Below, piece after piece: positions 1-8,756 of a stretch of 64,000 nucleotides of DNA; position 1 is the stretch's first letter, and every line of letters starts with the position of its first letter. The stretch covers positions 310,001 to 374,000 of the forward strand of contig NZ_CP092106.1 of NCBI RefSeq assembly GCF_029016485.1, given 5' to 3'. A program made the translations under genes and the position numbers. This DNA comes from Vibrio sp. JC009 (GTDB lineage Bacteria; Pseudomonadota; Gammaproteobacteria; Enterobacterales; Vibrionaceae). Below the pieces are notes generated by a model, which had not been told where the DNA came from, ran no database searches, and worked only from the letters and a program-made list of their open reading frames with translations.

Positions 1-38
1 GCGGGATTCACGGGAAGCTGCTGGAGGCGTTGAAATGA
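1..38 (+). CDS. mpl: C-terminal end of Mpl, murein-peptide ligase (partial)
   Basis: The reading frame entering from the left edge ends ...GIHGKLLEALK-stop at 36-38. This matches the conserved C-terminus of UDP-N-acetylmuramate:L-alanyl-gamma-D-glutamyl-meso-diaminopimelate ligase (E. coli ...GGIHQKLLDGLA...), the enzyme that recycles cell-wall tripeptide. Only 11 residues are visible, so the call rests on this short motif. Confidence 0.7.
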   Translation, partial: GIHGKLLEALK

Positions 39-46
39 ATGACGGG

Positions 47-67
47 CGGCAGGCGGCAGGCGGCAGG
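47..67. repeat. heptamer tandem repeat CGGCAGG x3
   Basis: Three perfect copies of CGGCAGG start nine bases after the mpl stop codon. This resembles the other heptamer tracts in the window, which also sit just past gene ends, although the heptamer sequence differs. Confidence 0.75.
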
Positions 68-80
68 CCGTATGTAAGTT

Positions 81-110
81 CTCGTTCCCATGCTCCAGCG
101 TGGGAACGAG
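81..110. repeat. REP-like palindrome, copy 1
   Basis: CTCGTTCCCA and TGGGAACGAG are perfect 10-base arms around a 10-base centre. A second copy of the same palindrome lies at 59361-59389. Palindromes of this sequence type are widespread in gamma-proteobacterial intergenic DNA. Confidence 0.8.
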
Positions 111-146
111 GGTGCAGAGGTCGTTTGTTGGCTTTGGGAGGTGTGA

Positions 147-770
147 GTGAGTAAGGTTCACAAGAAAATCACCCTGGCCTTTACCGGAGCCTCCGGAGCC
201 CCATACGGACTTCGCCTTTTAGAATGCCTGCTAAAAGCGGACTATCAGGTATACCTGTTGGTTTCATCGGCTGCGCGGGTTGTTCTTGCTACGGAAGAAA
301 ACCTGAAACTCCCGGCAAACCCGGATGCGATGAAAGAGGCGCTGGTTAAGCATCTGAACTGTGATGCTGAGAAGTTGGTTGTCTGTGGCAAAGAAGACTG
401 GTTTTCTCCGGTGGCTTCCGGAAGTGCTGCGCCAAAACAGATGGTAGTGTGCCCGTGTTCGGCAGGCAGTGTGGCGGCGATTGCTCACGGTATGTCGGAT
501 AATCTGATTGAACGCGCTGCCGATGTGGTGATGAAAGAGCGGGGACAGCTCCTTCTGGTGGTGCGCGAAACGCCGTTTTCAACCTTACATCTGGAGAATA
601 TGCATAAGCTGTCTCAGATGGGCGTGACTATAATGCCGGCTGCACCGGGTTTTTATCATCAGCCGCAAAGCATTGATGATCTGGTTGATTTTATGGTGGC
701 AAGAATCTTAGATCACCTCGGCATTGATCAGCAGTTGGTGTCACGCTGGGGCTACGATCAAAGAGATTAA
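147..770 (+). CDS. ubiX: flavin prenyltransferase UbiX
   Basis: 207 aa. UbiX joins dimethylallyl phosphate to FMN to make the prenylated FMN cofactor used by the UbiD decarboxylase of ubiquinone synthesis. The N-terminal Rossmann-type flavin site TGASGAPYG (about residues 13-21) is intact, and the family segments [25 protein letters not shown] and [13 protein letters not shown] are recognisable. The start is GTG with a GGGAGGT Shine-Dalgarno five bases upstream. The gene follows mpl and precedes the thiamin riboswitch. It acts in the cytoplasm. The identification is firm and nothing is missing. Confidence 0.95.
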   Translation: MSKVHKKITLAFTGASGAPYGLRLLECLLKADYQVYLLVSSAARVVLATEENLKLPANPDAMKEALVKHLNCDAEKLVVCGKEDWFSPVASGSAAPKQMVVCPCSAGSVAAIAHGMSDNLIERAADVVMKERGQLLLVVRETPFSTLHLENMHKLSQMGVTIMPAAPGFYHQPQSIDDLVDFMVARILDHLGIDQQLVSRWGYDQRD

Positions 771-854
771 AAGAAATATTAGCTCTGATTATATTTCCGC
801 ATTACAATCCATAGCTCCTGTAATATTCAATGACTGAAAATTGCAGGAACCATA

Positions 855-937
855 ACTCAACGGGGTGCTGACCAACTTGGCTGGCTGAGAGAATACCCGT
901 AGACCTGAACCAGATAATACTGGCGTAGGAATTGAGC
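855..937 (+). promoter_or_regulatory. TPP riboswitch (THI element)
   Basis: The leader of thiBPQ holds the conserved Thi-box pieces in order: GGGGTGC near 862, CTGAGA at 885-890, ACCCG at 895-899, then ACCTGAACCAGATAATACTGGCG and TAGGAA. ACTCAA and TTGAG at the two ends close the P1 helix. Such elements bind thiamin pyrophosphate and shut off expression. Here it would control the thiamin importer immediately downstream. Confidence 0.95.
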
Positions 938-995
938 AAGAATCTGTACAGCATTCCTCCTCATCCCTGTGCCGCTCATTTAAGGAGAGCGTCCA

Positions 996-1982
996 GTGAA
1001 ATACACTATTTCCGCATTAGCACTTGCAACCTCATTTTCGGCTCTGGCAGCAGACAATAAGCTGACAGTTTATACCTATGACTCTTTTTCAGCAGAGTGG
1101 GGCCCTGGCCCTAAAATAGAGAAAGCCTTTGAAGAACAGTGCGGTTGCGATCTTGAATTTGTAGCCCTTGATGATGGCGTTTCTATTCTGAACCGTCTTC
1201 GTCTGGAAGGTAAATCCAGCAAAGCGGATATCATCCTTGGCCTTGATACCAACCTTATGGCTGAGGCTAAAGCCAGCGGTCTTTTAGCTGAGCACTCTGT
1301 GGACACTGCGGCCGTTACTTTGCCTGACGGCTGGTCTGACAGCACTTTTGTTCCCTTTGACTATGGCTACTTTGCTTTCGTCTACAACAAAGAAAAACTG
1401 ACCAATCCACCAAAAAGCCTGAAAGAACTGGTTGAAGAGCGCGACGACCTGAAGGTGATTTATCAGGATCCGCGTACTTCCACGCCTGGGCAGGGCCTGA
1501 TGCTCTGGATGAAGTCTGTTTACGGTGATGACGTAGCAAAAGCCTGGCAGCAACTGGATAAGAAAAAAGTAACAGTAACCAAAGGCTGGTGGGAAGCCTA
1601 CTCCATGTTCCTGAAAGGGGAGTCAGATATGGTGCTTTCCTACACCACCTCCCCGGCTTACCACCTGATTGCTGAAAGTAACTCTGCATATGCCGCAGCA
1701 GATTTCGCTGAAGGTCACTATATGCAGGTAGAAGTGGCAGCCAAAGTGAAGGGCTCAAAGAACGAAAAACTGGCGGATAAGTTTATGAGCTTTATCCTGA
1801 GCGATGAATTCCAGAACACAATCCCAACCGGCAACTGGATGTACCCGGTAACCGACACCAGTCTTCCGCAAGGCTTTGATACCCTGACTCTGCCTAAAAC
1901 ATCTCTAACCTTTACACCGGAAGAGGTGAAGGAGAACAGGAAAGGGTGGATTAGGGAATGGCAGAGGGCGAGTATAAAATAG
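996..1982 (+). CDS. thiB: thiamin/TPP-binding periplasmic protein
   Basis: 328 aa. Solute-binding component of the ThiBPQ ABC importer for thiamin and thiamin pyrophosphate. A signal peptide of about 19 residues (cleavage near LAA-DNK) precedes the mature start KLTVYTYDSF, typical of the ThiB family. The conserved VTKGWWEAYSMFLKGESDMVLSYTTSPAYH segment is present. AAGGAGAG precedes the ATG. It lies directly behind the TPP riboswitch and heads thiBPQ, separated from thiP by a 135-base gap that holds a dispersed repeat. Confidence 0.95.
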   Translation: MKYTISALALATSFSALAADNKLTVYTYDSFSAEWGPGPKIEKAFEEQCGCDLEFVALDDGVSILNRLRLEGKSSKADIILGLDTNLMAEAKASGLLAEHSVDTAAVTLPDGWSDSTFVPFDYGYFAFVYNKEKLTNPPKSLKELVEERDDLKVIYQDPRTSTPGQGLMLWMKSVYGDDVAKAWQQLDKKKVTVTKGWWEAYSMFLKGESDMVLSYTTSPAYHLIAESNSAYAAADFAEGHYMQVEVAAKVKGSKNEKLADKFMSFILSDEFQNTIPTGNWMYPVTDTSLPQGFDTLTLPKTSLTFTPEEVKENRKGWIREWQRASIK

Positions 1983-1986
1983 AGGG

Positions 1987-2080
1987 ATTAGGGCTATAGG
2001 GACGGGCTCCGCCCTTGAGGGTAATAGGGCTATAGGGTACGGTCCCCCATAGCCCCATAGCCCCATAGCCCCATAGCCCC
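1987..2080. repeat. hairpin-octamer dispersed repeat, copy a (thiB/thiP gap)
   Basis: The core hairpin GGGCTCCGCCC (2004-2014) is followed by AGGGTAATAGGGCTATAGGG and 4.5 perfect copies of CCCCATAG (2045-2080). The G-rich left half (GGGCTATAGGG) can pair with the CCCCATAGCCC half. It is nearly the same, base for base, as the copy at 7836-7928, which argues for a mobile or copied element. It lies inside an operon, 37 bases upstream of the thiP start. Confidence 0.85.
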
Positions 2081-2117
2081 AAATTCTAACCAGTCACCAT
2101 AGAGTCATAATTTACCT

Positions 2118-3695
2118 ATGCAGAAAACCCCAATATCCGGCCTACTCATAGCCTTTATCATCCTGGCCTTCGTCGTTTCTGCCCTTTCTGCTCTGCTGAC
2201 CCATTCCCCTTCCCTGGATATTACCCATATCTGGGCGGACCCCTACTACCGGCATGTAACTAAGTTCAGTTTCTATCAGGCTTTTCTTTCTACCCTGATA
2301 AGTGTGGTGCTGGCGATACCTGTGGCTCATGCTCTGTTTCGCAGAGAGTTTCGGGGAAAGAAACTGCTGCTTAAACTTTTTGCTTCTACTTTGGTGCTGC
2401 CTGTTCTGGTTGGGGTGTTTGGCCTTCTGGCTATTTACGGTAACAGTGGTTTGCTGGCGGAGCTGTTTGTCTGGTTTGATAAGAAACTGCCGTTTTCCAT
2501 CTATGGTCTGAACGGTATATTGCTGGCTCATGTGTTTTTTAATCTTCCCTACGCCAGCCGTCTGTTTCTGCAGTCGCTGGAGAGTATTCCGCTGGAGCAG
2601 CATAAGCTTTGTGCGCACCTTGGAATGAGTCACTGGTATAAATTTAAATGGGTGGAGTGGCCGCGTATCCGCCAGCAGCTTCCGCAGATTTGCGGGCTGG
2701 TGTTTATGCTCTGCTTTACCAGCTTTGCCACTGTAATGGCGCTGGGTGGTGGGCCGGAATCCACAACCATTGAAGTAGCGGTTTATCAGGCGATAAAGTT
2801 TGATTTTGACCTGCAGGCTGGCGCTATTCTGGCTATCTGGCAGATGCTGGTTTGTACGGTTTTGTATCTGACCATTCAGAAGCTGGGTAAGGGGAATACC
2901 GTTTCTTCAGACTACCGAAATGAGACAGCTTTGCTGATTAATGATGACTGGAAATCACGCTTATGGGACTGGCTCTGGATATCCATGTCTGTTCTTTTAG
3001 TTGTTCCCCCGTTGCTGATGGTTATCATCAGCGGGATTAACCCGAAATCACTCAGTGTTCTGGGAGATATCTCCTTCTGGAAGGCACTGCAGACTTCTGT
3101 ATCCATCGCCTCTGTTTCTGCGGCTATTGCCTTGCTGGCGGGAGCCGGAATACTGCTGACCAGCCGTTCATGGCGGTTACGCAATATGGGAAGAAGTGCC
3201 AACCGACTGGAGCTGGTAGGGACTGTGATTCTTGTTACACCCGGCCTGGTGGTCAGTACCGGCCTGTTTCTGCTGTTCCGGCAGTTTGGCGATGTATTCA
3301 GCTTTGCCTTTTTTATCGTCATTGCAGTAAACAGCCTGATGGCACTGCCTTACGTGATTAAAACACTTGCTCAGCCCATGTTTCAGGTTGAGCATAACTA
3401 TCAGCAGTTGTGTGCCAGCCTTGGAATGAAAGGCTGGAATCGCTTATGGCTTGTGGAGTGCCGGGCGCTGAGAAAGCCAATTTCACACGCCTTCGCGCTT
3501 GGCTTTATGGTTTCTATCGGCGATTTGAGTGCCATTGCCCTGTTTGGCAGTCAGGATTTCCGTACCCTGCCGCTTTATCTTTATCAGTTACTTGGAAGTT
3601 ATCAGATGGAAGCCGCTGCAATGGTTTCACTCTGTCTTTTCCTCCTTACCCTTGCGACCTTTAGCTTTGTAGAAAGAATGTTCCGGAGACTCTGA
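2118..3695 (+). CDS. thiP: thiamin/TPP ABC transporter permease
   Basis: 525 aa integral inner-membrane permease of the thiamin importer. It is a tandem duplication of two BPD-type permease domains. Each half carries an EAA-like loop: about residues 160-180 (LCAHLGMSHWYKFKWVEWP) and 430-450 (LCASLGMKGWNRLWLVE). There are about 12 hydrophobic segments. Its stop overlaps the thiQ start by one base (TGATG), so the two are translationally coupled. No strong Shine-Dalgarno precedes this ATG, and the region upstream is filled by a repeat element. Confidence 0.95.
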   Translation: MQKTPISGLLIAFIILAFVVSALSALLTHSPSLDITHIWADPYYRHVTKFSFYQAFLSTLISVVLAIPVAHALFRREFRGKKLLLKLFASTLVLPVLVGVFGLLAIYGNSGLLAELFVWFDKKLPFSIYGLNGILLAHVFFNLPYASRLFLQSLESIPLEQHKLCAHLGMSHWYKFKWVEWPRIRQQLPQICGLVFMLCFTSFATVMALGGGPESTTIEVAVYQAIKFDFDLQAGAILAIWQMLVCTVLYLTIQKLGKGNTVSSDYRNETALLINDDWKSRLWDWLWISMSVLLVVPPLLMVIISGINPKSLSVLGDISFWKALQTSVSIASVSAAIALLAGAGILLTSRSWRLRNMGRSANRLELVGTVILVTPGLVVSTGLFLLFRQFGDVFSFAFFIVIAVNSLMALPYVIKTLAQPMFQVEHNYQQLCASLGMKGWNRLWLVECRALRKPISHAFALGFMVSIGDLSAIALFGSQDFRTLPLYLYQLLGSYQMEAAAMVSLCLFLLTLATFSFVERMFRRL

Positions 3696-4399
3696 TGCTT
3701 GCTGTAAATAATATTAAGTACCGATACCACAAAGCGCTGTTTTCTTTTGATGTGAATATCAGACAGGGTTCAATCACTTCGGTTATGGGGCCAAGCGGTG
3801 CAGGTAAGTCGACACTGCTTGCCTTAATTGCCGGTTTTATTACCCCGGAAAGCGGAGAGGTAAAGTTAGGTGATAACAAGCTGACTCAACTGGAACCGCA
3901 TCAGCGTCCCTTTGCCATGCTGTTTCAGGAGCATAACCTGTTTGGACATCTGACTGTCAGAGAAAACATCGGGCTGGGTTTGCATCCGGGTTTAAAGCTC
4001 ACTTCAGCTCAGAAAAAACAGGTTGAAGATGCCGCAGAACAGGTAGGAATAAAAGAGTATCTCGACCGCCTGCCGGAGCAGTTATCCGGAGGCCAGAGAC
4101 AGAGAGTCGCACTGGCCCGCTGCTTTGTTCAGCCTCACTCAGTCTGGCTGCTGGATGAACCTTTCTCAGCACTGGATCCCATCCTGAGAGCGGAAATGCT
4201 GGCACTGGTAAAGCAGTTGGCATCAGAACGAAACATCACGGTTTTGATGGTCACTCACCATATTAACGACGCAAAAGCGATTGCTACGGATTTTGTGTTT
4301 GTGGATGAGGGGAAGGTTAAGGTATGCGACCGGGTGGAAAGGTTGAGTGCCGGGCATGAGGATGAGCGGCTGGCGGAATTTGTTAGGGCGGGGGAATAA
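3695..4399 (+). CDS. thiQ: thiamin/TPP ABC transporter ATP-binding protein
   Basis: 234 aa ATPase that powers thiamin import with ThiB and ThiP. Visible motifs are Walker A GPSGAGKST (about 33-41), Q-loop FQEHNLF, signature LSGGQRQRVALARC, Walker B VWLLDEPFSALD and the switch histidine VTHHINDAKAIA. Length is normal for ThiQ. It is the last gene of the riboswitch-controlled operon. The DNA just past its stop is a repeat tract interrupted by a small transposon-like element. Confidence 0.95.
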   Translation: MLAVNNIKYRYHKALFSFDVNIRQGSITSVMGPSGAGKSTLLALIAGFITPESGEVKLGDNKLTQLEPHQRPFAMLFQEHNLFGHLTVRENIGLGLHPGLKLTSAQKKQVEDAAEQVGIKEYLDRLPEQLSGGQRQRVALARCFVQPHSVWLLDEPFSALDPILRAEMLALVKQLASERNITVLMVTHHINDAKAIATDFVFVDEGKVKVCDRVERLSAGHEDERLAEFVRAGE

Positions 4400-4400
4400 T

Positions 4401-4752
4401 AGGTTATGGGGTTATGGGGCGCTGACTCTTATACACAAGTTTAATGAGCCAAAGAATGCTCCTCCCCTTAGCCTCGAAAGGCCGGATTTTCGAAGAAGTA
4501 GCATCGAAGGGGAGGCTGGGAGGGGTTGCTTCTCATGAGCTTAAGTTTTGGTGGTTTAACCATACGTGGCATAACCAACCCCCTCTAACTCCCCCTTCTA
4601 TTAGCTTTATCAATCAGTTAGGCTTTTTCACTCAAGGGGGAGAACCGTTCTCTGGTCACTTTAATATTTGTGTATAAAAGTCAGGGCTATGGGGTGAAAT
4701 GCTTTTTCCTATAACCCCATCTTCCCATCAGGGCGAAGCCCGCCCCCACCCC
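4401..4752. repeat. hairpin-octamer dispersed repeat, copy b, split by an insertion
   Basis: Left part: GGTTATGGGGTTATGGGG (4402-4419). Right part: GGCTATGGGG, CCTATAACCCCATC and the core hairpin GGGCGAAGCCC (4731-4741). The two parts are the two halves of one element of this family, separated by the 263-bp element at 4422-4684. The gap between thiQ and rapA (4400-4919) holds nothing else recognisable except the rapA leader with its AGAGGT ribosome-binding site. Confidence 0.7.
4422..4684. mobile_element. 263-bp MITE with IS50/Tn5-type ends
   Basis: The left end CTGACTCTTATACACAAGT (4422-4440) is identical to the 19-base outside end of IS50/Tn5. The right end, read on the other strand, is CTGACTTTTATACACAAAT (4684-4666), two mismatches away. 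No transposase is encoded. The interior holds two foldbacks (CCTCCCCTT...AAGGGGAGG and CTCCCCCTT...AAGGGGGAG). I infer a non-autonomous miniature element mobilised by an IS4-family (IS50 subgroup) transposase. A 9-bp target duplication is not clear; the insertion is within repetitive DNA. Confidence 0.8.
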
Positions 4753-4919
4753 CCAAAAAAAATCCCCCAATTCCCCGTGACCTGTGTCACGGCTTCGAGT
4801 AATATTAGCGCCCTTTCCTGGATAGGCTAAAATAGGCGCAAAAAAGTAGCCCCTGCTTTTCCATTTAAAACTAAGATTTAAAGATTCAATTCAACTCCAA
4901 CAAAGAGGTAACCAACCCT

Positions 4920-7829
4920 ATGACATTTGCTTTGGGCCAACGCTGGATCAGCGATACAGAAAGCGATTTAGGTTTAGGAACAGTAGTGGAAATGGACGCC
5001 CGGACGGTGACGCTGATGTTTGCGGCATCGGAAGAGAACCGGGTTTATGCCAAAGCCGATGCTCCTGTTACCAGAGTATTATTTAATGTTGGAGATGAGG
5101 TCGAGTGCCAGGAAGGCTGGTCTTTGACCGTTGAAGAGGTTCAGGAAGATAACGGCCTGCTGACCTATATCGGTACCCGTAATGACACGGAAGAAACCGG
5201 TGTTGTGCTGCGTGAAATTTTCCTTAGCCACCAGATCCGTTTTAACAAGCCTCAGGACAAGCTGTTTGCCGGTCAGATTGACCGTATGGATAACTTTGTC
5301 CTTCGCTACCGCGCTCTGAAAAATCAGTTTGAGCAGCATAAGAGCCCGATGCGCGGCCTTTGTGGTATGCGTGCCGGTCTTATTCCGCATCAGCTGTTTA
5401 TTGCCCACGAAGTCGGCCGCCGTTATGCGCCGCGTGTTTTACTGGCCGATGAAGTTGGTCTGGGTAAAACCATCGAAGCGGGTATGATTATTCATCAGCA
5501 GGTGCTTTCCGGCCGCGCCGAACGTGTGCTGATCGTCGTACCTGAAACCCTTCAGCATCAGTGGTTGGTGGAGATGATGCGCCGCTTTAATCTTCATTTC
5601 TCTATCTTTGATGAAGAGCGCTGCGTGGAAGCTTTTGCTGAAGCCGATAACCCCTTTGATACCGCACAGCTGGTGCTTTGTTCACTGGACTTTATCTCAA
5701 AAAGCAAAAAGCGCTTTGAGCAGGCTCTGGAAGGTGAATGGGATCTTCTTGTGGTGGATGAAGCTCATCACCTTGAGTGGAGCGAAGATAAGCCAAGCAG
5801 ACAGTATCAGGTGGTTGAAGGTTTAGCGGAAAATACTGACGGTGTGCTGCTTCTGACGGCAACGCCTGAGCAGCTTGGCCATGAGAGCCACTTCGCCCGT
5901 CTGCGCCTTCTGGACCCGGACCGCTTCTATGATTACGCTGAGTTTGTGAAAGAAGAGCAGCAGTACGCTCCGGTAGCCGATGCGGTAAGTAACCTGTTCT
6001 CAGGCGAGCAACTTGCTGATGAGGCGAAAAACCAGATCACAGAACTGCTGTCCGAGCAGGATGTTGAGCCGCTGTTCAGAATCATCGAAGGCGATGTTGC
6101 TGAAGAAGAGAAAGCCAGCGCGCGTCACGAACTTATCGATAACCTGATGGACAGACATGGTACAGGCCGGGTTCTGTTCAGAAACACCCGAGCAGCGATA
6201 TCCGGTTTCCCTAAGCGTAACGTTCACCTTATGCCGATGGATATTCCAAAGCAGTATGAAACTTCCATGCGTGTTTCCGGCATGATTGGCGGAAAGATGG
6301 CTCCTGAAGCCAGAGCAATGAAAATGCTTTATCCGGAAGAGATCTTCCAGGAGTTTGAAGGCGACGCAGGAAGCTGGTGGCAGTTTGACAGCCGTGTTGA
6401 CTGGCTGATTGAAAAAGTAATGGAGAAGCGTTCAGAGAAGATTCTGGTGATTGCTTCCCGCGCTTCAACTGCACTGCAGCTTGAGCAGGCACTGCGTGAG
6501 CGTGAAGGTATCCGTGCCACTGTATTCCATGAAGGTATGTCCATTCTGGAGAGAGATAAAGCAGCAGCTTACTTTGCTCAGGAAGAGGGCGGTGCTCAGG
6601 TGCTTATCTGTTCAGAGATTGGTTCTGAAGGCCGTAACTTCCAGTTTGCGAATCAACTGGTGATGTTTGACCTGCCGTTTAACCCGGACCTGCTGGAGCA
6701 GCGTATCGGTCGTCTGGACCGTATTGGTCAGAAGCGTGATATCGATATTCATGTTCCGTATCTGAAGGGGACTTCTCAGGGGATTCTTGCACGCTGGTAC
6801 GATGAAGGTCTGCAGGCATTCTCTGAAACCTGCCCGACAGGGCGTGCGGTTTATGATAAGTTTTCTGATGATTTGATTGCTATGCTGGCATCCGGTGATA
6901 CGGAGAAGCTGGACGATATCATCGAAGAGTCCCGTAAAATTAACCTGACTCTTAAGGCGCAGCTTGAGCAGGGACGAGACCGTCTGCTGGAAATGCACTC
7001 GAACGGTGGCAAAGAAGCTGAAAAAATCGCAGAGAAGATTGCTTCTACCGACGGCGACACTAACCTTGTGACCTTTGCCCTTAGCCTGTTTGATACCATT
7101 GGTCTGAATCAGGATGACAAAGGCGATAATGCGCTGGTGGTTACACCATCTGAGCATATGATGGTGCCAAGTTACCCTGGGCTTCCTTATGAAGGCGCAA
7201 CCATCACTTTCGACCGTGAAACAGCACTTTCCCGTGAAGATATGCACTTTATCAGTTGGGAACACCCTATGATTCAGGGTGGCATCGATCTGCTGCTTAG
7301 CGAAGGCGTAGGTACCTCTGCTGTTTCTCTGCTGAAAAACAAAGCACTGCCGGTGGGGACCATTCTGCTTGAGCTGATATATCTTGTGGATGCTCAGGCA
7401 CCGAAGAGCAGCGGTATCAGCCGCTTCCTGCCTCAGACACCAATTCGCCTGATGATGGATGCCCGCGGCAATGATCTCTCTTCTCAGGTTGAGTTTGAAG
7501 GCTTTAACCGTCAGCTAAGTGCAGTAAACCGGCACCTGGCAAGTAAGCTGGTGACTTCAGTGCAGAATGATGTACATAAGCTGATTGAAGCGGCTGAAGG
7601 CCAGATTGGAGATAAGGTTGAAGCCATCCGCACTCAGGCTCAGTCCGATATGTCAGCCAGCCTGAACAGCGAGTTAGAGCGTCTGCAGGCACTAAAAGCG
7701 GTAAACCCGAATATCCGTGATGAAGAACTTCAGGCGATTGAGCAGCAGATTAGTGAGCTTACCGGGTATATCGGTAAAGCTCAGGTTCAGCTGGATTCGT
7801 TGCGGTTGATTGTTGTTTCGCATAATTGA
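4920..7829 (+). CDS. rapA: RNA polymerase-associated ATPase RapA (HepA)
   Basis: 969 aa SWI2/SNF2-type ATPase that binds RNA polymerase and helps recycle it from stalled post-termination complexes. The N-terminal Tudor-like region (about 1-110) precedes the helicase motor. Walker A is DEVGLGKT (177-184), the DEAH box VVDEAHH is near residue 280, motif III LLTATP follows, and lobe 2 motifs [13 protein letters not shown] and [11 protein letters not shown] are intact. Length equals that of E. coli RapA (968). AGAGGT lies ten bases before the ATG. Downstream rluA is a frequent neighbour in Enterobacteria too. Confidence 0.97.
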   Translation: MTFALGQRWISDTESDLGLGTVVEMDARTVTLMFAASEENRVYAKADAPVTRVLFNVGDEVECQEGWSLTVEEVQEDNGLLTYIGTRNDTEETGVVLREIFLSHQIRFNKPQDKLFAGQIDRMDNFVLRYRALKNQFEQHKSPMRGLCGMRAGLIPHQLFIAHEVGRRYAPRVLLADEVGLGKTIEAGMIIHQQVLSGRAERVLIVVPETLQHQWLVEMMRRFNLHFSIFDEERCVEAFAEADNPFDTAQLVLCSLDFISKSKKRFEQALEGEWDLLVVDEAHHLEWSEDKPSRQYQVVEGLAENTDGVLLLTATPEQLGHESHFARLRLLDPDRFYDYAEFVKEEQQYAPVADAVSNLFSGEQLADEAKNQITELLSEQDVEPLFRIIEGDVAEEEKASARHELIDNLMDRHGTGRVLFRNTRAAISGFPKRNVHLMPMDIPKQYETSMRVSGMIGGKMAPEARAMKMLYPEEIFQEFEGDAGSWWQFDSRVDWLIEKVMEKRSEKILVIASRASTALQLEQALREREGIRATVFHEGMSILERDKAAAYFAQEEGGAQVLICSEIGSEGRNFQFANQLVMFDLPFNPDLLEQRIGRLDRIGQKRDIDIHVPYLKGTSQGILARWYDEGLQAFSETCPTGRAVYDKFSDDLIAMLASGDTEKLDDIIEESRKINLTLKAQLEQGRDRLLEMHSNGGKEAEKIAEKIASTDGDTNLVTFALSLFDTIGLNQDDKGDNALVVTPSEHMMVPSYPGLPYEGATITFDRETALSREDMHFISWEHPMIQGGIDLLLSEGVGTSAVSLLKNKALPVGTILLELIYLVDAQAPKSSGISRFLPQTPIRLMMDARGNDLSSQVEFEGFNRQLSAVNRHLASKLVTSVQNDVHKLIEAAEGQIGDKVEAIRTQAQSDMSASLNSELERLQALKAVNPNIRDEELQAIEQQISELTGYIGKAQVQLDSLRLIVVSHN

Positions 7830-7835
7830 TTAAGA

Positions 7836-7928
7836 TTATAGGCTATGGGGACGGGCTTTGCCCTTGAGGGTTATAGGGCGATAGGGTACGGTTCCCATAG
7901 CCCCATAGCCCCATAGCCCCATAGCCCT
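7836..7928. repeat. hairpin-octamer dispersed repeat, copy c (rapA/rluA gap)
   Basis: TTATAGGCTATGGGG, core hairpin GGGCTTTGCCC (7853-7863), GAGGGTTATAGGG, then about four CCCCATAG octamers ending at 7924. It begins seven bases after the rapA stop and ends only nine bases before the rluA start codon, so it forms the rluA 5' leader. It is closely similar along its full length to copy a at 1987-2080. Confidence 0.85.
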
Positions 7929-7936
7929 GAGATTTT

Positions 7937-8674
7937 ATGGCACTACTAACCTACACCCCCCCCACCGACCCCTACCTGGACATCACCTATCAGGACGATC
8001 ATATCCTGGTAGCAAACAAGCCTGCGGGGTTGTTATCTGTTCCGGGGCGTTTAGCTGAACATTACGACAGTCTCTGGAGCCGGCTGGTTGAGCGCTTTCC
8101 TGAGATTCAGGTTGTACACCGGCTGGATATGTCGACTTCCGGTCTGATGTTGTTTGCTCTGAACAAAGAGGCTGAACGTCACCTGAAGAAACAGTTTCAG
8201 TACCGTCTGACGCATAAGATTTATTATGCCCGGGTATGGGGACATGTGGAGCAGGATGAAGGTGAAGTGGAGCTGCCTCTTATCTGTGACTGGCCAAACA
8301 GGCCGAGACAAAAAGTCTGTTTTGAGCACGGTAAGCACTCACTAACAAAATATCAGGTCGTACAGAGAGAAGCGCAGACCACGCTGGTCAGGCTTCTGCC
8401 AATCACCGGCAGGTCTCATCAACTGAGGGTGCATATGTTGGCAATTGACCATCCGATTGTGGGCGATGAGTTTTATGCTCACGACGAAGCGAAGGCATTT
8501 TCAGACCGGCTTCAGCTGCATTCGGCGGAGTTAAGTTTTTACCACCCGCAAGATAATAAGCTGCGGACTATGTTTGTGCCTTGCGAGTTTTATCCGCAGG
8601 CAGAGGCGTCGGTGTTGGAGCAGTTTGAGGTTGCGGGGGAGTTGCCGGATTATAAAACACTGCCGAAAAGTTAA
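7937..8674 (+). CDS. rluA: dual-specificity pseudouridine synthase RluA
   Basis: 245 aa. RluA converts U746 of 23S rRNA and U32 of some tRNAs to pseudouridine. The catalytic aspartate motif HRLDMSTSG (about 57-65) is present, along with VANKPAGLLSVPG near the N-terminus and the C-terminal RSHQLRVHM motif. E. coli RluA has 219 residues, so this protein is slightly longer at its C-terminus. The leader is a repeat element (copy c) and only a weak GAG precedes the ATG, so translation may be affected by that structure. It converges on uspA. Confidence 0.92.
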   Translation: MALLTYTPPTDPYLDITYQDDHILVANKPAGLLSVPGRLAEHYDSLWSRLVERFPEIQVVHRLDMSTSGLMLFALNKEAERHLKKQFQYRLTHKIYYARVWGHVEQDEGEVELPLICDWPNRPRQKVCFEHGKHSLTKYQVVQREAQTTLVRLLPITGRSHQLRVHMLAIDHPIVGDEFYAHDEAKAFSDRLQLHSAELSFYHPQDNKLRTMFVPCEFYPQAEASVLEQFEVAGELPDYKTLPKS

Positions 8675-8702
8675 TGGGGCGGCAGGGTGCAGGAAAGCGG
8701 AG

Positions 8703-8754
8703 CTGTCAGCTATCAGTTCGAGTTCTGACAGCTGATAGCTGAAGGCTGAAAGCT
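8703..8754. repeat. degenerate heptamer array with self-complementary units
   Basis: Seven-base units in order: CTGTCAG, CTATCAG, an 8-base spacer, CTGACAG, CTGATAG, CTGAAGG, CTGAAAG, CT. Unit 1 is complementary to unit 3 and unit 2 to unit 4, so two alternative hairpins compete (an A-B-A'-B' order). The array ends two bases before the uspA stop codon, between convergent rluA and uspA. Confidence 0.65.
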
Positions 8755-8756
8755 AA

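Noticed and set aside
4422..4440. Nextera/Tn5 adapter contamination
   Set aside because: The motif is the natural outside end, not the mosaic end used in kits, and a diverged inverted copy exists 244 bases away.
4347..4677. Two plus-strand frames of 63 and 77 residues after thiQ
   Set aside because: They are read through the MITE and the repeat tract. Their sequence is explained by the foldbacks, with no start signals.
6612..7265. 217-residue minus-strand frame inside rapA
   Set aside because: Antisense shadow of a conserved ATPase; no independent support.
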